From Lingula anatina (Eukaryota > Brachiopoda > Lingulata > Lingulida > Lingulidae): a DNA stretch of 64,000 nt. The translations under genes were made by a program, and so were the position numbers. Positions 44,980 through 56,173 of this stretch are shown piece by piece. The stretch's first letter is position 1, and every line of letters begins with the position of its first letter. Under the pieces are notes generated by a model. It was not told where the DNA came from, made no database searches, and saw only the letters and a list, made by a program, of their open reading frames with translations. Where the stretch lies: positions 1 to 64,000 of the forward strand of contig NW_019776114.1 in assembly GCF_001039355.2 (NCBI RefSeq). The letters are read 5' to 3'.

Positions 44980-47900
44980 ATGGCTAGCTTCCGTACTCTG
45001 GCGGTGAAGTTTGCATCAATTTTACTGCGATTCAGTATCCTGTCTGTTTCGCTGAACGGGCTTGTCGTACACGCTCAAAATACGACTCTTGGGGCGGTAG
45101 TCTCGCCGAAATCTAACTCCAGCGAAGCAAGTCCCGGTTACGCTATCTTAAGTTCCTCGACAACAACTACCCAAAGACCAAACAGTTCAGATAACGCCGG
45201 CACTCAGCAATGTCCTTCGACGTGTTACTTGCTCCCTGTGGACGACAGCGCGGCAGCAAGGATCCAGGAGATGAAAACAGACAAGGTACTGTTGATGGAA
45301 TTCAACTTAAAACTCAGAGGGTACGGTGAACGTGACAATCCATTACGCCCCGGGAATTTTTCTAACAACTATAAACCTGGACATTGGGTAAGGACTGGCA
45401 CAAACCACGGTTTTACTCTGATGGCCCTGGAGTTCAACTACGAAATCCTTTCCCTGATGATGCTAAGGTTTCGTACGGACAAAACGGACATCTCCTTAAA
45501 AGAAAGCAACCCCGGTTGCCTTGTCAATATGCCCGAACATTGTAAAATAGAGATGATGCAGGACTTGGTGCTGAAAGAATTTGATCCCAATAAGACCAGC
45601 GCCTCTGTGCCTGCTGGTGAGTACGTCTGTCATCAGGTTGTACGCCAACGTAACGGATATGGGGATTTTTCATGGCGGTGCTGCAACACAGAGGGTCATT
45701 GTGAGGAGAAGGAGGGCTCTTACTGGCTAACTGTTTTAAATGTTCTTATATCACTCTGTATGTATGGTGTGATTTTATTCGGTCCTTTGTTAGTGCCAGC
45801 CTGGGCGTACTCATTCAAAGCTGACAAGGGCATGTACGTTCTTAACATGCATGACGGTGGACTTAAAAAGCGAGTTTACGTCACAGAGGACAAGGTACCA
45901 AATATGATTAATCCCCAAACATACGCTCACCACCGTGGACATCGCCAATTTCAAGACATTTAAAAATCAAGTCAAAGAGCTTCCAAAGAACACGATAGTT
46001 GAGAGAATGCTTCCGAAATTCCATTTATCTGTCGATTATAAAGAGCTGTTGGATGAAAATAGTGTACCGGTCGGTGTAATGAATCTGATCTACCGGATGT
46101 TCTGCGAATGCCAGATTAGAAAGATTGGACCTTGCGTGGCATGCTGCAAAGCTAGCCTGCTCGGATGCTGCCGTCGGGAATTCCCCGTTAAATGGATTCA
46201 TTTCTGGAAAGGAGTTCTTGTGATTTTGTTCATCCTGTTTCTACCTTTCCCGTTTTACATCAGGCTGCTGCTGTATTTTGGATACGAAGACAAAGAAATA
46301 ATGAGCCGAAAGAACACCATTGAAGCTTTAGGTTTGAACGAGAGATACAGCAACAATTTGTTGCAGTTTCTCACGCCAATCCATCCCGTTTTCATCGCCT
46401 GCTACGTGTTATATTTTGTCACCTGCCTCGTTTTCTGTCTGGCCTACGCGAATGTCATCGGAACCGGAAAAGTCCAGATGGTCATGAAGAATTCCTTCAG
46501 GGACCTGAACAGCATTTCTTACTTCAATATCATCGGCATGGTGGTCGGGGTGTTTCTGCTCCCATTGAAAATGTGCGGCTGCTTTGGCTTGATCGTAGGC
46601 ATTGTCTATTGGCCGTTAGTAATGCCTTTTGTATTATTAGCAGCTGTCATCTACTCATTGCCAACCGTGTATCTTACATTTAGAATGATGTTCAACGTCC
46701 ATATGCATATCAAACCGAAGAGGCAGAAAATCAAGAGAGGGCCATCGGTTAAAGGAGTGAAAAGAGATTTTAAAGATGGATTCAAGGAGGTGAAGTGTCT
46801 TATGGACGTCACTGATAAGAAGAAAAAAGAGAGCGACCAGCTGGATCAAAATCTAGCAGACGACGAAAACAACCCGAAGAAGGACTGGGGCGAGTTGAAT
46901 GCGAGGCGTTCTTTGAAGCATAGATGTTTGGATTACATCAAGGAGATTTTTGTCGTGATTCTGTGCCTTGCCTTCCTCTACACATGTATGTTGTTGCTGG
47001 CTGAGGTCGCTGAGCTCATCGTTGAAGTCATAGTTTTTACCCTAATGGGGATCATCGTCAACGCTGGCATCACGCTTAAGTACATATCCCTTCTTTTTCT
47101 CGTTGCTCTCTACAGTTATGATTGCTACAACGGAGTTTATAAAACTTACCTTGATTTAAGTAAGAAAATCATATCAGATGTCAACGGCCGGATACCCGAA
47201 GTTAAAGAAGTAACACGGCTCCCGAGTCACTTGCAACAAAACGAGGCGTTCAAACTGAAGATCGAGACGGACTACGATCAAGAAGGAATTGAGGCAGATT
47301 TTTCACCTAAACATAAGACTGATTATGAGATAAGCAATCTTGTTCTATTCGTCGATAGAAATGATACGCCGCGAATTCCAAGAAAGTTATTCGAAAAAAT
47401 GTGTCAGATTGAGGTAGCTGGATCCCCAGGCCCCGTCTACAAAAATTTACTTCGCGCCACGGCGAAGTTCGTCTGCATCTTAATTTTCCTTCTTTTTGTT
47501 TTCATCGTAGTGGCCACCTTCGGGAACATTTATAAAATTTCGACAACAAACCAAATGTTCGCCACCCTTGCTGGGGGTTTCATCCCATTTATGCTACGAA
47601 ACTTTTTATCACCAGGTGGGGCAGCAACCGGGTACAAAAGCTCGGTGAGCTGGCAAGCGAAGTTTGATGAAACCATCGTGAATTTCCGTCAACACTGGCC
47701 AATAGCTGACATTGAGCTGGTTCCGGTTCAGGAAGAAATGAGCGATATAAGTGACGATAAAATTGGCGGGAAAGGAGAGAATGATGCCATGGATGAAATA
47801 GAACTTAGAAATGAAGCAGAAGAGCCCCAGTCACCAACCATGGATAATAGTGAAGTAGATCTCCTGGTTCGGGTGGTTCGCCGGAAAAGACCGACGCTGG

Positions 47901-47983
47901 GAGAAATTCTGACAGGCAAAGGGCTGTCAAAGGAAGACAACTACCGCCCAGTCGGTGATGATAGTGTAAAAAGTCCAGTATGA
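44980..47983 (+). CDS. Multi-pass membrane protein of unrecognised family, with a one-base frame slip
   Basis: ATG at 44980 (caaaATGg) opens a 312-codon frame with a signal peptide (~8-32), an N-glycosylated Ser/Thr-rich stretch, a cysteine-containing ectodomain and a membrane segment near 248-275. At 45913-45916 (cccc) the coding frame moves by one base and continues to a stop at 47983. Read with one C fewer, the total is 3003 nt or 1000 aa, and the junction reads smoothly (NPKHTLTTVDIANFK). Further membrane segments lie near 411-430, 467-490, 515-565 (two), 655-712 (two or three) and 813-840, giving about eight or nine. A Cys-rich cytoplasmic patch at ~375-398 could be palmitoylated. The C-terminus is acidic. 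I do not recognise the family; transporter, channel or receptor are all open. No intron is evident. Its first ~230 codons also occur at 38035. Confidence 0.75.
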
Positions 47984-48219
47984 AAAAGTCATTGTCATTT
48001 AATGGTGGATCCAGGCGATCGAAGCGCATAGACTACTACTTGCTCCTCCGTAAGCTTCTGATTCTCCTCCTCCCCCTTTCCGAAAAAAAGAAAAGAAAAA
48101 AGAAACGTGTGTATATTTGCTCAGTTAATAGAGTCAAACAATATATCTCCCAACTCCTCTATAGCAAAAACTTGGATCCACAATTAGTTATCATTGTCGT
48201 CATTATCACGAAGACGCAT

Positions 48220-48319
48220 TACCCTCTACCAGGGAAACAGATTGATTTTCCAAAGATATGTCTCTAGATAAATAGACTGTCATTTTGTTCTGTTGACAAT
48301 GTCGCCCTGGTAGAGGGTA
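48220..48319. mobile_element. 100-bp MITE with 15-bp TIRs and 9-bp target duplication
   Basis: Ends are perfect inverted repeats taccctctaccaggg (48220-48234) and ccctggtagagggta (48305-48319). They are flanked by identical aagacgcat at 48211-48219 and 48320-48328. A 9-bp duplication fits Mutator-like or Merlin-type transposition. It lies in the probable 3' UTR of the membrane-protein gene. Confidence 0.85.
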
Positions 48320-50410
48320 AAGACGCATCTGAAGTCCAGGAATCTCAATCAGTTCTCTAGTTAGGCAGAGTTTACATCATCCGATTGGTTCGTACAATTT
48401 TTCGAGCAACAAAATCAACACAGTAAACAGGAAAAGCGATATTCATGCTTTGGACATATGTGACAGTCTCATTTAAAGAATATTGGAGAGGATTGAATCG
48501 ACCTGGTCTGTTGATTATACAAATTTAGATGAAGTTTTCGTCTTGCGTTTGAATTCCTTATGGATGTGTGGTGAAGGCCGAATTAGCTTTTTATCAAATG
48601 ATTGTGCGATTATTGTGTTAGCAGCATAATAATATATAATTTTGTACAATATATATATATATATTTATATTAGTATTAGTATTAGTACGTCCCGTCCACA
48701 TGTACTTGAAAAATGTGGTTTCTTTATATTCTATTAGACAATTAATTAGCATGAAAAAGCTTTCTGTCAGGTTGTAATGGTAAATAACACCTGTAAATCA
48801 CATGTATATCTGACTGGTGCGATTTTCACTTTTGTTACTTTTATATGGCTTTGCACTAACTTATTTTATCACCATAGTTATTGTAAGCTAAAGGCCGTAA
48901 GATACAGTACACCGGGCAATATTTTTGCCCGTAGTTTTGGATTTAAGTTGCATGTTTTACCATTTGAAAATGTCCAGAAAAAAGCTTAACTTTCATATTT
49001 TCTTACCACTAAGCGAATAATTATGCTATGTACAAGTCCGCCTCTGACCTTAGTTACGCGCCACTTAGTTCGTCCTGCCTAGTATGATCTACCACAAAGT
49101 GACACATAGGGCCTAATGATATTCGTGGCTCAAGTCTTATCTCGTATATTGTATTCACCCAAGCCTTTATTTGCCCGTAAACATTTATAACGCCTCCACT
49201 ACTGTCAGTAACTGCTCTGTGGTGTGCCTTCTACGTGTAGCACACGTGCCTTTCTTTCTTTTCTAAAGTATATAGGCCTATCAGATATGCATCTGTACTT
49301 CTGGATTAAGGATTTTGGAGATAATCTGAAGGTATATTTGTCCCGCGTTTAAATGTAAAGGTAAAGAAAAATGCAGAAAGTCTACTTGACCTAGGATTGT
49401 AAAATGTTTGATACAATACCTGGGGTTAACTTTTTCCAAGAGCTTTTATGGCAAAAGTAACAGATTTGACCTAGTATAAAGGCTGTTATGCCGTTTTTAT
49501 ATTTGTTTTTATTGTAACTTGTGTGCGGTTATGCCTCGCTAAGTTTTCTGTTAGCTAACGACGTTTTTGGGTCAGTATTTGTAGTTTTTTTTTTACCTTC
49601 AGGTTCCAGTACATATATTTGCAAATGTAGTTACATGGGGCTTTGTATGAAATAATGTTTTAGTTTGTGTTTTTCTTATCTCTAACCTTCAAGCAAAAAT
49701 AGATGTAGAGGTTTTAACTCAGTCTCTAGTGCTGTTTCAGAAATGGTAAAATGTTACGAGTATATTTTATCATTTATTTATTGAATACTATTAAAAATAA
49801 ATACTATATGTTGTGGGACACTTCACAAATATACACCTATAAGTGTGAACATGTTTTCCCCAGTGCTGGTGCTTAACTTATATACTTGCTTAAGAGGAGC
49901 AACTATTATTGCAATGTCCCAAGACTGATTATCTCTTCATGTGTAGATATTAGCGAACATCAACACAGCGCTTGTTAATAAGTCCCGCTGATATTGAATC
50001 TTTAGCAGTTATGAGATCACTTAGTTTGGTGTGTAATCTATGTGAAGGTGGGAATGACGTCCAAGCATAATACAGGGGTGACGTATCTCAGCCTACTGAT
50101 CATATCAGTTTCACGTGTTCTCTGTCTCATGTCTTCCTAGTGATCAGAGTCTGCTGTCCGTTTTACAGGACACGTTCCTGGAAACTGGGGCTTGATCTGG
50201 CAATCGCCGGTCTTTTTCTCCAACCTGAAATTGGAGGTAAAAATAAAACATTTAAGAGTGCCATTTTTTGGAGAAAAGATTAAGAAATTATCAGTCACTT
50301 TTAATGAATTATCAGTCACTTAGTAAAGTTTTCCTGCATATTTTCCTGGAATAAAGGTTATATTTTCTCTGAGAAAGCAACCTCCTTTTCTGACACTCTC
50401 CAAAAACTCT

Positions 50411-50850
50411 GAGAGCATTCACAACCAGCTGATCTGCAGACTGACTAGTCTGTGGATCAAATAAGACTCCGTTCACATGAAAAATCTATTTTCTATTTGC
50501 GGTATCTTGTGATCACTCCGAGCGCAGTGGAGAATTAATTACAGCTTTGGAAGTAACTGGCTCACGCTGCCAGTAATTACGCAGCGGGGTATTCAGGGCA
50601 CAGGCCGTGATCACAAGATACCACGAATAGAAAATAGATTTTTAGAAAATAGATTTTGCATGTGAATGGTCCCTAAGGTGTGACCCACTTGAAAGCATGT
50701 GCTGAAATTAAATTGTTCTGTCCCTGCTGGGAGGCAGGGAATCCATTACATAATTGTTTGGGAATTATGCAGCTTGCTTTCAAGTGGGTGGCATATTTGA
50801 TTCATAGACTAGTTAGTCTGCAGATCAAGTGGTTGCGAATGCTCTCTCTC
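50411..50850. mobile_element. Nested inverted-repeat elements
   Basis: Outer arms: gagagcattcacaaccag through gactagtctgtggatca (50411-50459) and its inverse at about 50800-50850 (gactagttagtctgcagatc, then ggttgcgaatgctctc). Inside them a second inverted repeat has arms at 50470-50517 (gttcacatgaaaaatc, ggtatcttgtgatcac) and 50607-50671. A third has arms at 50683-50702 (cccacttgaaagcatgtgc) and 50771-50789. This looks like one or two MITEs inserted into another. Confidence 0.8.
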
Positions 50851-51564
50851 TGTTACAATTTAGGGAAAGTAGAAGGTCCTTAACACATGCTTTCACATGG
50901 GTTTTTTAAGCACTAACATCCCTTTCGGTAAATTCTTGTACTGACTTATGGGTTGCGCTTCATTCAAAGCTAGACAAAGATGGTTGAAGCATGTCAAGGT
51001 TTGTCGGCGATGACAGATTTAATTATTTTTGTGACATTAATTCATGGCATTTACCTGTTAAAATAAGATGAAAAATATTTCTTGTCCATAGTTTAACAAG
51101 AAGTGGTTTATTTACTTAACATTTGTTGAATATCTGACACTTTGTTCCTTTTAGGGCATAGGGTGTGATTTATGATGCAACATACTCCATATAATTGCCT
51201 AATGCTTTTTTTATGCAATTTCAGTTTCTTGATATTCACAAATGCAAAGCACTGTGTCCACACATGCTTTTCAAATCACTTCTGGAATTTTGATACAATT
51301 ATTTTGATCTCTAGCTGTGATAAGCCTCCATGTGCAGTCTTTTTAATTGTGGTTTTAATGTCTGAAAGATGGTATTATATCAAAGTCATATATTGACAAT
51401 TTAACTCAACTGCATAACTGACTCGGTGAAATGCATTAAGGAAAACTCCTTTGACGTCTATATTTTTTTCTGATATAGTACATCAGAGGAGACTAGGCTC
51501 TGTATAGGTGAACTTCTTAATTAAATGGCATGTCTATCTTATTTAGCCACCTGCACCTAAGAAA

Positions 51565-51675
51565 ACAAGGCAGCAAAGCTGTCAAATGTACAGACAAAAA
51601 ACAGGAAATAACTATGCACAAAATAGGCTACTGTCAATTTTGATGCAAAAATACATTATGTTAAACTGCAAATTC
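51565..51675 (+). repeat. Dispersed repeat R4, copy 1
   Basis: Shares caaggcagcaaagctgtc, aaatgtacagacaaaaa, ataactatgcacaaaatagg and ttatgttaaactgcaaattc with 60038-60148 in the same orientation, over about 110 bp at more than 95 percent identity by eye. Confidence 0.8.
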
Positions 51676-51950
51676 AACATCAAATTTTAATTATCCTCAA
51701 CAGGTAATACCAATGTAATTAAAATATGTGACAAGTTTACACTTTGAAAATGTATAACTTCCAGAAAAAGAAGTCACTTAGACTGCTTTTCCAACTCAGA
51801 CTGCATTTTAGTCCTGTATTTCTTTTTTTAAAGTTTGGCAATCATAAGTAACATGGTTTTCCCATAATGGTCATCATGGCAGCAGCACCCAAAATTGTGT
51901 TTTCTTCTATTCTGATGCCATATTACATAATGGTTAACAGCATAATGACC

Positions 51951-52076
51951 NNNNNNNNNNNNNNNNNNNNNNNNNNNNNNNNNNNNNNNNNNNNNNNNNN
52001 NNNNNNNNNNNNNNNNNNNNNNNNNNNNNNNNNNNNNNNNNNNNNNNNNNNNNNNNNNNNNNNNNNNNNNNNNNNN
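51951..52076. other. Assembly gap (126 N)
   Basis: Run of N; content unknown. Confidence 1.
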
Positions 52077-52088
52077 GTATGAGACCTA

Positions 52089-52365
52089 TATTTCACAATA
52101 AAAACCTTGTGAATAACTCATAGAAATATAATATATTCTGTTTTACCACAAAAACAGCAGTTATAGCTTTTATTCTGATATTTGAACTTGTCTTTAGACC
52201 ACGTGACCTCCATTGATGTCTATACTCTGTTAAAATCTCTTAAGAGATTTTAACAAAAAACCAAACTTTTTAGAAAAAAACCAGGGACTAACTTTGAATG
52301 TAAAAATGGATTCATTAACCATTGGTAAGTATGGGAAAATTGTTGTTTACTCCAGGAAAATTCAT
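52089..52365. repeat. Dispersed repeat R3, copy 2
   Basis: Direct-orientation relative of 15495-15755. The centre is a perfect 26-bp palindrome at 52229-52254 (aatctcttaagagatt core). An open frame over this region comes from the repeat. Confidence 0.75.
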
Positions 52366-52929
52366 TTTTTGGCCGAAACGAAGAGTTATTATTGCTTTAA
52401 ATGCTTGAAAATTGCACGTGGTACATTGATATCGCTGGAAATGAAAATACTGACTGGCATACAGTTTGAAGCGTTTATGGAACCCTTTCGAGCAATAACA
52501 AAGATAGTCGTGCCCTTTTCTGTCAAAACTCATTAACGGATAACATGTGACAGTTATGAAAGCTTATGTTATGTAATATATATAATTCCATTTAATACGA
52601 TTCAACAAAAGTTGCAATTAATCTCATTTCCACGCCTGGATATAATGAATTATCTCCTCTGTTACATGTATTCTTATCGATCATAAAGAAGCACTAATTG
52701 GCACAGTGAAATTGCAACGAATTATTTATACGAGACCGATTTTTCTGTTATTTCAGTTCACTCCAAATCATATTTTGTGAATGTTTCCTCTTCATCGTTC
52801 CGTTGGGAGCAATGCTGAGGAGAATTGATGCGCTTTCTTCTCGTTAACAAAAATCGTCTACTTTGTTCTTGGATTTTCGAAACTTCAATCACTGGAGAGG
52901 TTAGATCATGTGACTATACTATTGTGAAA

Positions 52930-54329
52930 ATGGCGCTGCCCTACTTGGCATGGCCGGCTGTTGCAGTGATGTATATTTTATTTGAAGTTCATTATTTTCT
53001 CCACAGCATTGCGATTACAATATTGACAATGTTGCAAACAAAGAAGCATCCGCTTGAAGAGAGCGTTTACTACAGTAAGTACATGATCTTTATTATGTTT
53101 TAGATCGTTGGATCTGCACATGTACTGTAAAGTATACCTGTATTGTTTGCATATTGAAAATATATCGTTTTCATCATGCAACATCCATCTTGCCTCAGCT
53201 TAAAGTCTTACTCTACTTATTGGCTGCGGTTATATAGGAGAATAAGAGTAGGGAGACGCGGATTATTTGCATCTGTAATAATATTACCTGTACAAAACCT
53301 TTTGAAAAAGATGAATGTAACTTAGGATGTACATGTAGCAAAAAGGGGAGTGTATCATTGAATTATTTGTCTTATCTCAAAACGTTTTGGTAACGCCACA
53401 GTGGCATGACATGTTTTAAACTTTTAGTGACCAGACTTGTAATCTAACTGTTTGCAAGGCCTATGAAATTAATAACACTTTTCACAATAACAAATGTTGC
53501 TCTTTTTGTTTTACAGGATTTGATATAATCACAGAGAATTATAGGATAATGAAAGTATTTCGGCATGTTTCTGTAGGAAAAGTCATGACAAGCTACTAGT
53601 AGTTTTGAATGAATATGTAGAAAAAATAAGTTGAATATACATATTTATATTTTTTGTTACCAGGCATTTGCTCAACAACAGACTTGGATCTACAAATACA
53701 CATGAATAATGCACGTTATCTACGAGAATGCGACTTTGCACGGTTCAAGTTTTGGTGTCAGTGTGGCATGCCAAGGGCTTCCAGAGCACAAAATGCAAAA
53801 ATATTATTAGGAGGAGCCACAATTAGATACAGGAGACCACTTCAGCTCTTTGATACCTTCAGGATAAAATCCAAGGTAGACCACTGTAGTTTCTGACAAA
53901 ACATTCTTTCACTGATGTATAGTATTTTTTGTATACATGTGACTTCTTATGTTAAACAATTATTGCATATTTTAAAGAAAACAGTAAAATTATTTAAGCA
54001 TGTTTTAGAAAAAATATTATAAATTACTGTAATTTGGAATATTGTTCAAATTGAATAACCCTGCTAATAAACAAATTCCTTTTTGCTTTTGTTAGATTTT
54101 ATGGTGGGATGAAAAAGCTTTTATATTGGAGCAGAAAATTGAGAGGACACAAGATGACTTTGTTTGTGCCATAATGCTAGCGAAACAATCAGTGGTAAAC
54201 TCAACACCAGAAAAGTTACTAAGAGAGATAGTTGGGGAGGAGATTCAGAGGCCAGAATGTCCACCAGATGTACAGAAATGGATAGAATGTAATGAAATTT
54301 CTAGTAGAAATTTACGGAAAATAGATTGA
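52930..54329 (+). CDS. THEM6: THEM6-like hotdog-fold protein (thioesterase superfamily member 6)
   Basis: Exons 52930-53074, 53664-53875 and 54096-54329 with GT-AG junctions and matching phases, giving 196 aa (human about 208). The N-terminus has a single hydrophobic segment (residues 4-35), as expected for a secreted or ER-membrane-anchored THEM6. The hotdog core starts at 49 with the conserved run D57-L, H61-MNNARYLRECDFAR, followed by RYRRPLQLFDTFRI, WWDEKAF and DDFVCAIMLAKQ. The C-terminal PPDVQKWIECNEISSRNLRK is also typical. I chose ATG 52930 (gaaaATGg) over an in-frame Met at 52825 because it gives the family's usual short leader. Enzyme activity of THEM6 is not settled in general; the family link is secure. 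Confidence 0.93.
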
Positions 54330-54383
54330 AATGTTGATTAGGTTATGTGGTGGCTGATGTGAAGCAAAAATATATAGGGTATC

Positions 54384-55061
54384 AGGACAATTCCCCCCCA
54401 TACGATTCCCCCCCGAAGAATATATATATTTATATACAAACATAAAGTAAAGAGTACAAAGTAGAAATCTTTTCATCCATTTTCTGAATATTTCTTAGTG
54501 TGATGATGCAAATCAAGGATATATAATATCAATTTTATTAAACAAATTATTTTCATGGAATACAAGTACATAAAATTTTCGAGATAGAAGTACAGAACAT
54601 TTTACTAAAAATCTGATCAAAGTATATATCTCNTTGAAATGTTTTAAACTATACACCCCATTTCCATTGATTTTTAGATCGATCTATCCCTGTGGGGAGT
54701 CTCACTAGATTACTGTCAGCTTGGCCGGCTTAAGCGTCTGTCCCGCCTACTAAAAGCTGTAAGGGGGTAATTAACTATGGTGCCCACTCGGCTGACTGCA
54801 ATTTAGCGTGAACCCCCAGGGAGTTAGGTCGATCTAAAACTTAATCTTTAGATCGATCTAAATCTCTGGGAAAGCACCCATAGTCTCTTTTTCTGACATA
54901 GGTAATGAGTGCAGCAAACAACCATGTGAAACATCATAGCTTGGAAATGAAAACAATATATTTAAATACTAAAGCTATACACCTAGAGCTATACACCTGG
55001 GTAAAAATTGCACCATAGCACATTTAATTCAAGGGGAGAATTGTCCGGGGGGAATTGTCCT
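54384..55061. mobile_element. TIR-bounded element carrying repeat R2
   Basis: Bounded by perfect 15-bp inverted repeats: aggacaattcccccc (54384-54398) and ggggggaattgtcct (55047-55061), each with a second diverged copy just inside (gattccccccc, ggggagaattgtcc). R2 copy 2 occupies 54652-55036. There is an N at 54633 inside, so the two ends might have been joined wrongly. No clear target duplication. Confidence 0.65.
54652..55036 (-). repeat. Dispersed repeat R2, copy 2
   Basis: Reverse complement of 23825-24211 over its whole length, including both tagatcgatcta words and the ctatacacctagagctatac stretch. Confidence 0.85.
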
Positions 55062-55843
55062 AGAATCATATATAGTACAATTATAACACAGTTTTCAGTA
55101 CTGTTGAAGCATTTTTGTTACATCAAATTTAATAGAAAGTTGTGTACTCATTTTTGATACAGAAGATAACAGATCAGACACAGATTTTATTATCATGCTC
55201 AGAAGAAATCACTGTGATACGTCTTTGAATTTACAGATAAAATCCCACAGATTTATTTAGAAATCCAGGTTTTTAGGTTTTGCATTTATGTCTGCAATAT
55301 ATGGCTGTATGCCATCAGTGCTTGCATTTTTGGGGTTTGTTTAAAATCCACTTCTAACTCTCTGAATTGAAAGTTTTAAATTATTAAATGGTTACTAGCT
55401 TGATACTTGTGTTTATAGTAGCACTTATTAAGTACAGTGAATATATATTATTTAAAATTTTGTATTTAAGCACATCATTGTTTTTCTGTTATATTTTATT
55501 TCTTCTTTTGTTATAAGTTTAGATTTACTAATCTATATTTACAAAATATTGGAATATCATAAAATTGGATCAGAGCACAGATGAACAAAAAATCCCAAAT
55601 AATAATATTGTTATTAGCAGTGTTAACAGTTTATAATTGACGAAATGTTAATAAAGCCCTTTGAAAATTACACATTGTATTTCATAACATTTCATTATTT
55701 TTCTAGAAAAAGTATGTTATTGAGCAGGTGATCAATCAGCTGCTTTCTATTTAGCATTTATTAATTTTTTTCATACATAATTCCCTTAAGTTATTGCACT
55801 TCATTAATGCACATCTCACACTGCCAGTAACATAATACCAAAG

Positions 55844-56129
55844 CAGTGGTGGATGTAGGGGGGTGTCAGGGGGGGTCCTGACCCCTTCCTCCCTTCAATT
55901 TCTGAAAAAAATCACACCAATGGTCCTCTCTTGAAATTAGAATTTTGACTGGCTGAATCATAGTTCTAAACCGTACCAAATGGCACTGTTAGCCCTATGA
56001 AATACAAACATATATTTGGGGGCCCTCCAGTGGGCACTGAATCCCATGCCAAGGGGAGGGGGGGTCGACTTCACATCCACCGACCCTCCTCACCCCCCCC
56101 CCTTTCAAATAATCCTGGATCTTCCCCTG
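55844..56129. mobile_element. hAT-like non-autonomous element at the ALKBH8 3' end
   Basis: Imperfect terminal inverted repeats (cagtggtggatgtagg, and cctggatcttcccctg at the right) are flanked by caaag on both sides (55839-55843 and 56130-56134). The interior is C- and G-rich. The right end lies 45 bp past the ALKBH8 stop, so it probably forms part of the 3' UTR. Confidence 0.7.
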
Positions 56130-56173
56130 CAAAGTTTCTGATAAAAATTATCCCTTGCTTGAAAATCTTTTGA

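Larger units (their letters stand above)
38745..45664 (+). repeat. Tandem duplicated block, copy B
   Basis: Second copy of the block at 32031-38726. It begins in the intron before the last CARD-gene exon, so it lacks the two CARD exons, and it continues without a break into the full membrane-protein gene. Extra segments relative to A lie at about 38905-38975, 39343-39470, 42003-42035 and 44720-44745. Confidence 0.9.
47984..52929. other. Intergenic region between the membrane-protein gene and THEM6
   Basis: Contains the probable 3' UTR (AATAAA at 49796), a 100-bp TIR element at 48220, nested inverted repeats at 50411-50850, an R4 copy at 51565-51675, the N gap and an R3 copy at 52089-52365. 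I see no exon. Confidence 0.6.
54330..56173. other. Region between THEM6 and ALKBH8 3' ends
   Basis: The two genes converge here. It holds the element at 54384-55061, AT-rich sequence, and the hAT-like element at 55844-56129. A minus-strand AATAAA (TTTATT at 55757) could serve ALKBH8. No exon seen. Confidence 0.6.

Noticed and set aside
52294-52536. 80-codon frame after the N gap
   Set aside because: Its first part is repeat R3, and the equivalent region at 15.7 kb is not open in the same way.
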